Assembly (NCBI GenBank): GCA_031285085.1
Contig: JAITWW010000019.1
Span: forward strand, 1 to 18,947
Direction of reading: 5' to 3'
Length of the DNA: 18,947 bases
Origin: Candidatus Methanofilum arcanum
GTDB taxonomy: Archaea > Halobacteriota > Methanomicrobia > Methanomicrobiales > Methanospirillaceae
Shown here: positions 1-7,431 of the stretch, piece by piece
Layout: every line of letters starts with the position of its first letter
How positions within the stretch are numbered: position 1 is the stretch's first letter
The notes under the pieces: generated by a model
What the model was told of the DNA's origin: nothing
What the model saw: only the letters and a program-made list of their open reading frames with translations
The model's database searches: none
Position numbers and translations under genes: made by a program

Positions 1-192
1 CGCAAACACAAACAATAGAACAAACGCAAACAGTGACAACTACTCCGACGCAAACACAAACAATAGAACAAGCGCAAGCAGTGACAGGGACTCCGACGCA
101 AACACAAACAATAGAACAAACGCAAACAGTGACAACTACTCCAACGAAAACACAAACAACAGAGCCAACGCAAGCAGTTACAGGGACTCAAA
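1..192 (+). repeat. 48-bp tandem repeat, at least 4 copies, coding a Thr/Gln-rich linker
   Basis: Four consecutive 48-base units lie at 1-48, 49-96, 97-144 and 145-192, and the array probably continues beyond the window start. Each codes 16 residues of the type TQTQTIEQTQTVTTTP. Units 1 and 3 differ at one base and carry the V-T-T-T ending, whereas units 2 and 4 carry V-T-G-T. The array therefore has a 96-base higher-order period, with unit 4 the most diverged. The frame is kept throughout, and high Thr content fits a glycosylatable stalk. Confidence 0.9.
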
Positions 193-1022
193 CGCCAACA
201 TCAATATCAACATCAGGAAAACTATTCCCTGAGTTCAGTGCAAATAAGACTGTTGGCATGGCACCACTGACGATATTATTTACAGATGAGACAACAGGAG
301 GTAAACCTGTGAAGTGGAGTTGGTATCTTGACGGCAAAACGATCGAAACGGATCAACCATTCATACACTATACCTTCGAATCTCCAGGAATGTACACAGT
401 CGCAGTGACTGCATTTTATGAGCAAGGATTCTTTACAAAAACAAAAGAAGATTATATTGACGTTGGTACTCCAATTCAAATATCATTTACCCATAGTAAA
501 GTTGAAGGAAAGATGCCACTCGAAGTGTGGTTTACAGACACATCAAAAGGAAGTGTTGATACCTGGGAATGGGACTTTGGATCATATGGAATACAAACAG
601 ATAAAAACCCACAAATAATATATAACACTCCAGGTCAGTACCCAGTAACACTCACCGTATCCAGCAAGAAATATGGAGGAGAACCAGGTACAGTATCAAC
701 AATAATCAATGTTATTGAGTTTACAGGTCCTGTTCGGGCAGCATTTATAGCGGATCCAATGGTTGGGAAAGCACCTCTCGGGGTTCAGTTCATTGACACC
801 TCTCTTGGATCCCCAAATGGGTGGGTCTGGGAGTTTGGTGATCAGAGCGTTCCATCATATATACAAAACCCATTCCACTCCTTTGCTAAGTCAGGAACGT
901 ACCGTGTCACTCTAACGGCAGTGAATAATGTAACAAAAACGCAAGATCAGATATCTACCTACATTAAAGTCACTACTGACGAAGTACCAGAAGCTACTTT
1001 TGAAACAGAAGAGCATGTATAA
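1..1022 (+). CDS. PKD-domain surface protein, 5'-truncated by the window edge
   Basis: The reading frame is open to the first base (first full codon at 3), so the GTG at 33 is only an internal codon and the true start lies outside the window. What is visible is a Thr/Gln-rich linker made of a 16-residue tandem repeat (about residues 1-60), then three PKD-like beta-sandwich domains. Counted from the GTG at 33, these are at about 67-143, 147-228 and 231-315. Each has the family pattern: APL or MPL, FTDT or FIDTS, W-W/E-FG, NP...F/Y, then a GxYxVxLTV strand. PKD domains are usual in secreted adhesins, S-layer-like proteins and hydrolases of Methanomicrobiales. The linker looks like a surface stalk. 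No catalytic domain or C-terminal membrane segment is seen before TAA at 1020-1022. The missing N-terminus could hold an enzyme or more PKD units. Function beyond extracellular display is inferred. Confidence 0.85.
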   Translation, partial: QTQTIEQTQTVTTTPTQTQTIEQAQAVTGTPTQTQTIEQTQTVTTTPTKTQTTEPTQAVTGTQTPTSISTSGKLFPEFSANKTVGMAPLTILFTDETTGGKPVKWSWYLDGKTIETDQPFIHYTFESPGMYTVAVTAFYEQGFFTKTKEDYIDVGTPIQISFTHSKVEGKMPLEVWFTDTSKGSVDTWEWDFGSYGIQTDKNPQIIYNTPGQYPVTLTVSSKKYGGEPGTVSTIINVIEFTGPVRAAFIADPMVGKAPLGVQFIDTSLGSPNGWVWEFGDQSVPSYIQNPFHSFAKSGTYRVTLTAVNNVTKTQDQISTYIKVTTDEVPEATFETEEHV

Positions 1023-1182
1023 GTACACGCATTGTCATCTGTAAGCACAAGACAAACTAAACCAACAGTCTGGCTGCAAAGTCTCATAGATAACAGTGAC
1101 GGACCCATCCAAGAAACAAACTAAATTTTGAGAGAAAAAACAAAAAAAGAGGGTCAACTTCTTTTTTTCTTTTTCTCCTCTT
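1023..1182. terminator. Convergent intergenic region with T-rich terminators on both strands
   Basis: This lies between the PKD gene (+) and the AI-2E gene (-). A T-rich run at 1159-1174 would end + transcripts, and the A-rich stretch at 1134-1148 gives a T-tract on the minus strand. Archaeal RNA polymerase terminates at such oligo-T tracts without needing a hairpin. The left half, 1023-1124, also stays open in the PKD frame after its stop (see findings). The minus T-tract lies about 35 bases past the AI-2E stop codon. Confidence 0.55.
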
Positions 1183-2247
1183 TTATCTCACTTCCATACG
1201 CCGTTGCTTCTTCTTTGAATTTCCTCTCATGAACACTGCAATCCATTTTGTTTCATCATACTGCTCTAAGAAAATCTTGATACCCATCGTAATTGGAACT
1301 GCAATAAGAGAGGAAAAAGGTCCAAGGATAAATGCCCAGAAAAATACAGAGGTAAATACAATAAAAGGAGAGAGATTGAGATCTGCACTTGCAACATAGG
1401 GAAAAAGAAAGACATCTGTCAAGAGATTGACAACACTGAATATGATAATAACAAGAAGAACACCAGTTATGCCAAACTGTATAAAACCAAGAATAGCAGC
1501 AGGAATAAGAGAGATGGTAAATCCAATGTATGGAATATATGCAAGAATAAAAGCACATATACCCCAAAGATACGCAAAATCAATACCAATGATATACAAG
1601 CCAACCATCGTTCCAAACCCGGTAAAAAGGTTTATTTTTGTACGCACAACCATATAATCAATCAACTGAGCAAACAATGTTGAGACCCGAGAAGCAGCTT
1701 GTGGAATAAAACACCCTTCTCCTTTGTACCGTGATGGTAATGTTAAGATTTCATGCAGAACAAAAATCGCAAGCACAACAATAATGCATCCTATGATAAT
1801 ACCTTCTGTAATCGAAGCTCCAATCCCTGCAGCGAAACCCACGATTTGATTCAGATCAATGGCTGAGAGAACGTATGTATCAAGTATGTCCATCTGTGCT
1901 TGGGAGATTTGATCCGAGAGCCGCGCCATCTGCATCCCGATACTTTCTGAATACTCAGGGGTAGATGCAATAAGGCGGGAAAACGAGTATCCAACTGTTG
2001 CAATAAGCCCAGCCAAGAGCATTATCATACTTATAGTGGTTAAAACCAGGGCTGATGTATTTCCACAACCTTTTTTCACGAACCAAAACATAAGGGGAGT
2101 GAAAATAATCGCAATTAAGACGGCAAACAAGAGCGGCAAGATGATTGGTGTCATAAAGTGAAGCACCCATAAACCAATAAATATGGAAGCAAAAAGAATG
2201 ACGGGCTTTGAGATGGATCTTCTATCGTTGGTTTCACGGATATCCAT
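1183..2247 (-). CDS. AI-2E family (UPF0118/PerM-type) membrane protein
   Basis: The product has 354 residues, about the usual length for the AI-2E transporter family (PF01594). A short charged N-terminus is followed by hydrophobic helices at about residues 15-35, 38-55 and 63-90, an extracytoplasmic or amphipathic middle part (about 95-140), and then a cluster of helices from about 145 to the end. The family hallmarks are in the last third: a PYIGFTISLIPAAI segment and a LSPFIVFTSVFFWAFILGPFSSLIAVPI block. Members export small molecules or act as Na+/H+ antiporters; the substrate cannot be told here. The C-terminal tail is basic (KKKQRR). No SD precedes the ATG at 2247. A TATA-like box at 2268-2277 lies where transcription would begin at or next to that ATG, so a leaderless mRNA is likely. 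It is divergent from sepS and apparently monocistronic. Confidence 0.9.
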   Translation of the reverse strand: MDIRETNDRRSISKPVILFASIFIGLWVLHFMTPIILPLLFAVLIAIIFTPLMFWFVKKGCGNTSALVLTTISMIMLLAGLIATVGYSFSRLIASTPEYSESIGMQMARLSDQISQAQMDILDTYVLSAIDLNQIVGFAAGIGASITEGIIIGCIIVVLAIFVLHEILTLPSRYKGEGCFIPQAASRVSTLFAQLIDYMVVRTKINLFTGFGTMVGLYIIGIDFAYLWGICAFILAYIPYIGFTISLIPAAILGFIQFGITGVLLVIIIFSVVNLLTDVFLFPYVASADLNLSPFIVFTSVFFWAFILGPFSSLIAVPITMGIKIFLEQYDETKWIAVFMRGNSKKKQRRMEVR

Positions 2248-2267
2248 TCATTTGTTTTGGTTGCGTT

Positions 2268-2277
2268 CTATATATCT
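2268..2277 (-). promoter_or_regulatory. TATA box for the AI-2E gene
   Basis: The minus strand reads AGATATATAG here, a good archaeal box A, centred about 25 bases before the ATG at 2247. With the usual TATA-to-start distance, transcription would begin at the start codon, in line with the absence of an SD sequence. Confidence 0.5.
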
Positions 2278-2357
2278 ATGTATACCCGTATTTCAAGGGT
2301 ACATGAAAGCATTTTTCCATCATTCTGCAAAGTAATATAGTCATAGTTTTAGTCATA

Positions 2358-2388
2358 CTATATACGAATCTTATACATCCCTTTGGAG
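2358..2388 (+). promoter_or_regulatory. Probable promoter and ribosome binding site of sepS
   Basis: An AT-rich stretch contains ACTATATA (2358-2365) and a second candidate box, CTTATACA, from about 2370. GGAG at 2385-2388 lies 7 bases before the ATG at 2396 and fits the anti-SD at the 16S 3' end. Which box is used cannot be decided from sequence. If the second is used, the transcript would start at the ATG and the GGAG would not be transcribed. Confidence 0.4.
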
Positions 2389-2395
2389 CCTCATT

Positions 2396-3985
2396 ATGCG
2401 ATTTAACCCTGAACAATTCAAAGTACGTGCCACGAAACACTTTGATACAGCTTGGCATGATGGGCCAAGTATCCTGACTGAACCTCTTCAAAAACACCGC
2501 TACCCTCAATCTGCATATCGACAAGCTCGATCTCATCCTGTTTTTGATACCATTCAAAAGCTGCGTGAAACATATCTCTCTATTGGGTTTGATGAAGCAG
2601 AAAATCCCATTATTATCGATGAACAAGATGTATACCGCCAATTCGGCCCTGAAGCAATGGCAGTGTTGGATCGTGTATTTTATCTTGGTGGACTTCCCAG
2701 GCCAAATGTTGGCATTCGTCATGAACAGTTTCGCTCCATAGAGCAGATTATTGGGAGTGTTCTGGATTCTTCTAAAGAAGAGCAGTTCCGTACAACTCTT
2801 CATGGATATAAAAAAGGAGAGATTGATGGTGATGAACTCGTACATGAACTTGCTTGTGTCCTTTCTTGTGATGATGCAAAAGTAGTCGAGATTCTTGATC
2901 AGGTCTTTCCTGAGTTTCGAGCCCTTGCCCCTCAATCTTCTCGGCAAACACTTCGCTCTCATATGACAAGTGGGTGGTTTATGACACTTGGAGCATTGTG
3001 GGACAGAGTAGAGCTTCCAATCAAACTATTCTCTGTTGATCGCTGCTTTCGAAGAGAACAGGCTGAAGATGCACAACGCCTCATGACATATCACTCTGCA
3101 TCTTGTATCGTTGCAGGAGATGATGTTACACTGGATGATGGAAAAGCAGTTTCACGTGCCCTCCTCGAAGTATTTGGGTATACAGATTTTCGTTTCCAGC
3201 CTGATGATAAACGGTCAAAATACTATATGCCAGACACACAGACAGAGGTCTATGCACGTCACCCAACACAAGGATGGGTAGAGGTTGCAACATTTGGCCT
3301 CTACTCTCCCTTAGCCCTTGCAGAGTATGACATTGGTGTTCCTGTTATGAACCTTGGCCTTGGAGTTGAACGTCTTGCTATGATTGCAACTGAAGCAACT
3401 GATATACGTCAGATGGTTCACCCACAGTTTTTTAGGCAGTCACTCTCAGATTTTGAGATTGCAAAATCAGTAATTCTCACAAAAGAACCTCAAACAAGAA
3501 CGGGACGGGCTCTTGTTAAAACTCTTGCATCAACTGCTCATGCTCACTATGAAGTTCCAGGCCCTTGCTCATTTTTAGTTTTTGATGGAGAGTTAGAAGG
3601 TCAGTTCATGAAAATATATCTTGAAGAACCAGAAGAAGGAGCAAAACTCTGTGGACCTGCCTGCTTGAATGAGATCGTGGTGCACGATGGATGTATTCTT
3701 GGCCTCCCTGATACTGAAAAATTTGCATCAACAAAGAAAGAAGGAGTGTCAACGGGAATTACATATCTCCATGCCGTATTATCTGAAGCCGTTGCAGATA
3801 TCGAACACAATGCGCACCTTGGCCAGGCGGTGACATTTCAAACGAAAATGAGTAAACTTGCTGGAGATATCAATATTAAAATTGCAGATCATGTGCTGCG
3901 CTATATTACTGATAATAATAAGAAAATAGATCTTCGTGGCCCGGTCTTTTTAACCATTCGTTCAGAACTTTATGAGCGTGAATAG
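2396..3985 (+). CDS. sepS: O-phosphoserine--tRNA(Cys) ligase (SepRS)
   Basis: This class II aminoacyl-tRNA synthetase charges tRNA-Cys with O-phosphoserine. SepCysS then converts the product to Cys-tRNA-Cys, the indirect cysteine route of methanogens and Archaeoglobus. The 529-residue length is normal for the family. Near the N-terminus RFNPEQFKV...FDTAWHDGP is typical. RSHMTSGWF (about 188-196) starts the catalytic core, class II motif 2 is FRRE (218-221), and motif 3 is GLGVERLAM (321-329). The C-terminal part from about residue 340 matches the tRNA-binding region in length. The ATG at 2396 has GGAG 7 bases upstream and gives the expected N-terminus. No pscS partner is in the window, but a tRNA-Cys gene lies at 13958-14029. 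The stop TAG is immediately followed by an inverted-repeat element whose target duplication includes the stop codon; the sepS frame is not altered. Confidence 0.97.
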   Translation: MRFNPEQFKVRATKHFDTAWHDGPSILTEPLQKHRYPQSAYRQARSHPVFDTIQKLRETYLSIGFDEAENPIIIDEQDVYRQFGPEAMAVLDRVFYLGGLPRPNVGIRHEQFRSIEQIIGSVLDSSKEEQFRTTLHGYKKGEIDGDELVHELACVLSCDDAKVVEILDQVFPEFRALAPQSSRQTLRSHMTSGWFMTLGALWDRVELPIKLFSVDRCFRREQAEDAQRLMTYHSASCIVAGDDVTLDDGKAVSRALLEVFGYTDFRFQPDDKRSKYYMPDTQTEVYARHPTQGWVEVATFGLYSPLALAEYDIGVPVMNLGLGVERLAMIATEATDIRQMVHPQFFRQSLSDFEIAKSVILTKEPQTRTGRALVKTLASTAHAHYEVPGPCSFLVFDGELEGQFMKIYLEEPEEGAKLCGPACLNEIVVHDGCILGLPDTEKFASTKKEGVSTGITYLHAVLSEAVADIEHNAHLGQAVTFQTKMSKLAGDINIKIADHVLRYITDNNKKIDLRGPVFLTIRSELYERE

Positions 3986-4105
3986 CACTACAGCGTTAAC
4001 TAGGATTAAAAATGTACCAAAAAGGAGAAATATCATGCTATCATGGCGAACAGACGGCACGATGGGTTCTATTCTTTTTGTACTGTATTAGCTAGCGCTG
4101 TAGTG
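3986..4105. mobile_element. 120-bp MITE-like element with 17-bp terminal inverted repeats
   Basis: Left end 3986-4002 (CACTACAGCGTTAACTA) and right end 4089-4105 (TAGCTAGCGCTGTAGTG) are inverted copies of each other. They match at 15 of 17 positions, and one of the two differences would still pair as G-T in RNA. The outer 10 bases are perfect. ATAG at 3982-3985 and again at 4106-4109 flank the ends exactly, as a 4-bp target-site duplication would. The interior holds a good SD (AAAGGAG, 4021-4027) and a short ORF, as expected for an internally deleted insertion sequence that kept a transposase start. Such small non-autonomous elements are known in archaea. I do not recognise the parent family. 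Alternatively it could be a long stem in the sepS 3' end, but the exact flanking duplication favours transposition. Confidence 0.55.
4035..4091 (+). CDS. 18-residue ORF inside the MITE-like element (possible transposase relic)
   Basis: The ATG at 4035 is preceded by AAAGGAG with a 7-base spacer, the strongest SD in this part of the window. The ORF reads MLSWRTDGTMGSILFVLY and stops at TAG 4089-4091, inside the right terminal repeat. A strong SD before such a short frame suits the remains of a transposase start fused to the element's right end. A real micropeptide cannot be excluded, but there is no independent support for one. Confidence 0.2.
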   Translation: MLSWRTDGTMGSILFVLY

Positions 4106-4109
4106 ATAG

Positions 4110-4284
4110 ACTGGCATCTTATATTTTTAAAACGCTGCAATTCATGGCCGATATGGTTCTAATAGAAGATGTGCAACTACGATCTCCAATCATGGCTTGA
4201 GAGAATCAGAATAGCATAACAGCCTCTCCATCCGCTATGCTATCATAGAGCACCCTTATCTTTTTCGACGGTGTAGAAGTATAG
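4110..4284 (+). promoter_or_regulatory. Gene-free leader region with TATA box and hairpin
   Basis: TTATATTT at 4119-4126 is a candidate box A whose start site would fall near 4147. A hairpin follows: 4211-4220 pairs with 4234-4243 (10 positions, one mismatch, 13-base loop). A second, mutually exclusive hairpin uses CTATG (4235-4239) and CATAG (4244-4248). A leaderless 18-codon frame, MADMVLIEDVQLRSPIMA, runs 4144-4200. A second box, CCTTATCTTT at about 4254-4263, would give a leaderless start at the ATG 4285. The stretch therefore holds either a structured leader of the next gene or two alternative promoters. No recognisable gene is present. Confidence 0.35.
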
Positions 4285-5016
4285 ATGAATTGGCCAAAGC
4301 AAAGATGGGCAGAGATGGGAGGGGGGTGCATCTGTATTTTCATGTTTGTATTATGTATGAGCAATGTGGTTGTGGCAGAAGAAAATGTGGCAGATGTGGA
4401 TGCAAGTGAAACAACTACACACCTTCAAACATCTGATGCTTTGATGCCTCCATATAGTGCAGTCACCGTTCGAATATATGGAAGTGCAACACTCACCATC
4501 AACAATGAAATGGTGCATAATGGCGAGACTTTCCACATCTTTGATGATAAAAAATGTATTGTTTCAATGCAACCAGAGTATGGTTTTTCCCTTGTTTCGC
4601 TGGAGTTTGAAGGAGAGCCCCTTGTGCCAATAAGCTCAACAACATATGAGGGAAACATCCAGAAGGATGGGACATTAATAGCAGTGCTTAGTCGATGGAA
4701 TGCTAATATTCCTATAACATTCTCTATTGCAGAACCATATCGTGTGTATGTTTATGGAAAGGAGGTTCAGGATCAGGAAACCATGTATTGTTATCCAAAA
4801 GAGGAGATGCAGCTTTTCATTGATACCCCACCAAACACAGATATTGCAGTGAGTTTAAATGGAAAAACATTCACAGAGGTAGATGAGCGTACATACACGA
4901 TCTCTGTCATGGATCCAGGGATGCTTCGTATTGAAGAGTATGTTCCAGTAAAAAGAGAGGAATTATCTCTGAAAAGGAGATTTGCACGGCAAACTCCTGC
5001 TCCTATCTCATCATAA
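4285..5016 (+). CDS. Secreted protein of unknown function
   Basis: The product has 243 residues. The N-terminus has basic residues (K5, R7), a hydrophobic core at about 14-31 (GCICIFMFVLCMSNVVVA) and an AEE site, a good Sec signal peptide. The mature part is rich in beta-strand-type segments with YxVYVYG and SLNGKTF patterns, suggesting Ig-like or carbohydrate-binding-like folds. I recognise no family. Near residues 75-130, strings such as LTINNEMVHNGETFHIFDDKKC and YGFSLVSLEFEGEPL resemble the InlB B-repeat/'YDF' style used in secreted archaeal proteins, but this is only an impression. The C-terminus is basic and Pro/Ser-rich with no membrane anchor. The start at 4285 lacks a clear SD. The in-frame ATG at 4315 is possible and would still leave the hydrophobic core. 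Confidence 0.7.
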   Translation: MNWPKQRWAEMGGGCICIFMFVLCMSNVVVAEENVADVDASETTTHLQTSDALMPPYSAVTVRIYGSATLTINNEMVHNGETFHIFDDKKCIVSMQPEYGFSLVSLEFEGEPLVPISSTTYEGNIQKDGTLIAVLSRWNANIPITFSIAEPYRVYVYGKEVQDQETMYCYPKEEMQLFIDTPPNTDIAVSLNGKTFTEVDERTYTISVMDPGMLRIEEYVPVKREELSLKRRFARQTPAPISS

Positions 5017-5081
5017 TGCAGAGGGAAGAACACACATTTCTCTCTTGAAAGAAACAATCTGAAATCCTTGAACAGATGCCA

Positions 5082-5495
5082 TCATAAAACCAATACAAGT
5101 GTTCCTATTGTTATCAACAACCCTCCAATGATGGTTTTTGTGTTCACAACTTCACCCAGGAGAACAAATGCTAAAACCATACTGATGACAACGCTGAATT
5201 TATCTACTGGCACAACTTTTGAAGCATCTCCAAGTTGTAGAGCTTTATAGTAAAAAAGCCACGATAACCCTGTGGCACAACCAGAAAGAATCAAGAACAG
5301 CCAGCTTCTCTGTGTGATATCTGCAATTTCATTGTACTTCCCTGTGGCAAACACAATCCCCCACGCCATAACCAGTACCACCACCGTTCTTATTGCTGTC
5401 GCAAGATTTGAGTTTACGTCCTCAATCCCAATTTTTGCGAAAATGGAAGTTAATGCTGCAAAAAGTGCAGCAAGTAATGCATAAAATACCCACAT
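5082..5495 (-). CDS. Single-domain EamA family (DMT superfamily) transporter
   Basis: The product has 137 residues, one EamA unit, with about five hydrophobic segments: MWVFYALLAALFAALTSIFAKIGI at the start, then RTVVVLVMAWGIVFA, WLFLILSGCATGLSWLFYYKAL, VVISMVLAFVLLGEVV and the C-terminal GGLLITIGTLVLVL. Typical motifs are ALFAALTSIFAKIG and SWLFYYKALQLGDASKVVPVDK. Single-domain members are thought to work as dimers, and substrates are small metabolites. The frame extends upstream to an ATG at 5534, but I chose the ATG at 5493-5495. It is preceded by GAAGGAG (plus-strand 5501-5507) with a 5-base spacer, and it matches the usual N-terminus. The upstream ATG lies inside the likely TATA region (5529-5540). 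It is convergent with the secreted-protein gene on its left. Confidence 0.9.
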   Translation of the reverse strand: MWVFYALLAALFAALTSIFAKIGIEDVNSNLATAIRTVVVLVMAWGIVFATGKYNEIADITQRSWLFLILSGCATGLSWLFYYKALQLGDASKVVPVDKFSVVISMVLAFVLLGEVVNTKTIIGGLLITIGTLVLVL

Positions 5496-5674
5496 ATGTA
5501 CTCCTTCAAATCGGAAACGAAAGTTTTTGGACATATTTTTCCATTAGCCTTACATAAGCTGATATCTGATTTGTTTCCATCTCCAATTCAGTGATAAAAT
5601 GATCATACTCTTCTCATTTCTTCTTTTGTTCGTTTTCAGCCTTTTTTCTTTTCATTTGCAAACCCAGAAAAACA

Positions 5675-7411
5675 CTACCGATGATGACGTCTAAAATAGA
5701 CGATAAGGAGAATAAATCCAACCACAAGTAATCCAAAGAGTCGTAACATATCGATTCCTCTAGAGTTTGGCACTTCGGCAAGGTCAAGCGAGAGAGAGAG
5801 AGACTGAGAGCGTGGATTCCAGTCTGATTCAAAAACCTCGGTAAAATATCCTGCAACCTCTGTGCTCTTGATGATCATACCTACTTCCCGATTGAATGAC
5901 GGTGAATTTTCATTCCAGTTTATGCTACTGACAAAAACTTCACTTCCATCCACAATAACCCCTTTATTATGAATTTTCATGAGATTGGTAGCACGGAGAT
6001 CAACGAGCTTTGCTTCAAGAGAGAGACCTTCATCATAGGCGATTCTACGGATCTGATCTACGATCTCATCATTGTCACTTGTACCCACGACATTAAACCA
6101 GTACGAGTCAAGGAGGATGCGAATTGAGACACCACGTCGTGCAGCATCAAATACATGGTGCATCAATTCTGTCCACTCACCTTTTGTCTGTGAAATATAT
6201 GCTTGTTCAATATCAATGGTCTTTGTTGCCCGATCAATGAGAGAAACAAGCTCATAACTGGTATCTGGTGCAACAACAGGGATGACCTCAGCACCCATAA
6301 ATGAAAAGCGTAAAAAAACGGGATGGTAGGTGCGAACCTCATCATTTTTTTCACTTGCCTGAGGGGGAGTTTGTCTATATGAGGGAATGATGGGCACAGA
6401 AGCAGGGTTTGTGAAATCTTCCAAAAAGATCTCACTCATATATGAAGCAAGCTTTGAATGACAGAGATACACACCCCATCCCCGATTTCCATTTGTTCCA
6501 AGCTCAGGAAAGCCATGAACTCCAATATTCTCGCTTGTTACAAGCACACAGCGATTATCGACTGTGAGATACTTTGCGTGATTGAAGCGATATGGAGAAT
6601 GAACCTGCCCTCCTCCAACTTGTTTTACCTCTGTACCACACTGATTCAATCGATTGAGAACAGAGTGTCCCTCACTGGAGATACCCCCAACAGGTCCACC
6701 TTCAACAAGCACTCGGACAGAAACACCATTTGTGTGGGCTGTGCATAATGCCTCTGCTACTTCTTGATCTGATATCTCATATGCATTTAAGAGAAGAGAT
6801 TTTTTTGCCTCAGTAATTGCACGCAGTAATTCAGCGCGAGAAGAGTCTGGGGAGACAAAGGCAACACCAGATACGCTGGAGAACGATGCTGAAGAAAGGC
6901 GAGTTCCCCCAAGCATCAAGATCCGTGGATCCCAGGTTCCATCCACATCACGGTAATGTACCTGTCCTTCTCGTCTCGTGACATCGCCTGGCCACTGAAC
7001 CGTATCAAGAACTTGGTTTCCAGATAAGACCGTGATCTCATCTCCTTTGTTTGCCAGCCGAAATGTTCCCTTTTGCACCATATCAGGCACATAACTGCTG
7101 CCTTTCACCTCAAAATCAGGGTAGTACCCATGCACCTCAAAAAATCTAGCACCCTCGTATGCAATGGTAACTGTACTTTTTCCTTGCATGGATGCACCAA
7201 CAGGAAATGTCAGTGTCCCTTCACCATCTGTTATGCTATATTGAGTCAGCGGGTCTTTTAAAGCGAGAACAAAGTATTCATCGGGTTCATCAGACAGGTA
7301 CGTGTCAGGACAAAATTCAACAATAATAGGTTCTGCTACTTCAGATGCACAAGATAAAAAAATAATAGAGAGGAGAAATACGATAAAACAGATTTTACTT
7401 CTCATTTTCAT
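5675..7411 (-). CDS. Exported membrane-anchored phospholipase-D-like protein with lamin-tail-like domain
   Basis: The product has 578 residues. A signal peptide (1-22, basic MKMRSK then a hydrophobic core ending LSCAS) is followed by a lamin-tail-like domain at about 28-140. Two PLD domains follow. HKD motif 1 is H278, K280, D285 (NHAKYLTVDN); motif 2 is H481, K483, D488 (IHNKGVIVDGS). Both catalytic motifs are complete, so phosphodiesterase, phosphatidyltransferase or nuclease activity is possible. The segment at 556-573 (LRLFGLLVVGFILLIVYF) followed by RRHHR is a C-terminal membrane anchor, placing the catalytic part outside the cell. The LSC sequence could be a lipobox, but the C-terminal anchor makes that less needed. 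The ATG at 7411 has GAGGAG about 11 bases upstream. A (CT)7 tract lies just before the anchor (see repeat at 5790). The substrate is unknown; cell-envelope phospholipid or extracellular DNA are options. Confidence 0.88.
   Translation of the reverse strand: MKMRSKICFIVFLLSIIFLSCASEVAEPIIVEFCPDTYLSDEPDEYFVLALKDPLTQYSITDGEGTLTFPVGASMQGKSTVTIAYEGARFFEVHGYYPDFEVKGSSYVPDMVQKGTFRLANKGDEITVLSGNQVLDTVQWPGDVTRREGQVHYRDVDGTWDPRILMLGGTRLSSASFSSVSGVAFVSPDSSRAELLRAITEAKKSLLLNAYEISDQEVAEALCTAHTNGVSVRVLVEGGPVGGISSEGHSVLNRLNQCGTEVKQVGGGQVHSPYRFNHAKYLTVDNRCVLVTSENIGVHGFPELGTNGNRGWGVYLCHSKLASYMSEIFLEDFTNPASVPIIPSYRQTPPQASEKNDEVRTYHPVFLRFSFMGAEVIPVVAPDTSYELVSLIDRATKTIDIEQAYISQTKGEWTELMHHVFDAARRGVSIRILLDSYWFNVVGTSDNDEIVDQIRRIAYDEGLSLEAKLVDLRATNLMKIHNKGVIVDGSEVFVSSINWNENSPSFNREVGMIIKSTEVAGYFTEVFESDWNPRSQSLSLSLDLAEVPNSRGIDMLRLFGLLVVGFILLIVYFRRHHR
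5790..5803. repeat. (GA)7 dinucleotide repeat inside the PLD gene
   Basis: Seven GA units on the plus strand code SLSLSL on the minus strand, about 40 codons before the PLD stop. Gain of one unit would shift reading into a frame that stays open to 5614, whereas loss of one unit leads to an early stop (S-L-A-stop). Uninterrupted dinucleotide runs of this length are a common slippage site. Confidence 0.85.
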
Positions 7412-7431
7412 ATTATCTATTTCTCCTCATT

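Noticed and set aside
1..192. Regular 48-base repeats as a CRISPR array
   Set aside because: The units are contiguous without unique spacers, stay in frame and code a Thr/Gln-rich linker.
2276..2962. A 228-codon minus-strand frame opposite sepS
   Set aside because: It is antisense to the conserved sepS coding sequence and has no domain-like content.
3986..4105. Factor-independent terminator hairpin of sepS
   Set aside because: The arms are 86 bases apart with no T-run after the right arm, and exact 4-bp duplications flank them; a transposable element fits better.
5614..5856. A separate minus-strand gene ending KRKKAENEQKKK
   Set aside because: It overlaps the PLD 3' end in another frame with no SD or promoter. 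It is kept only as a possible slippage product.
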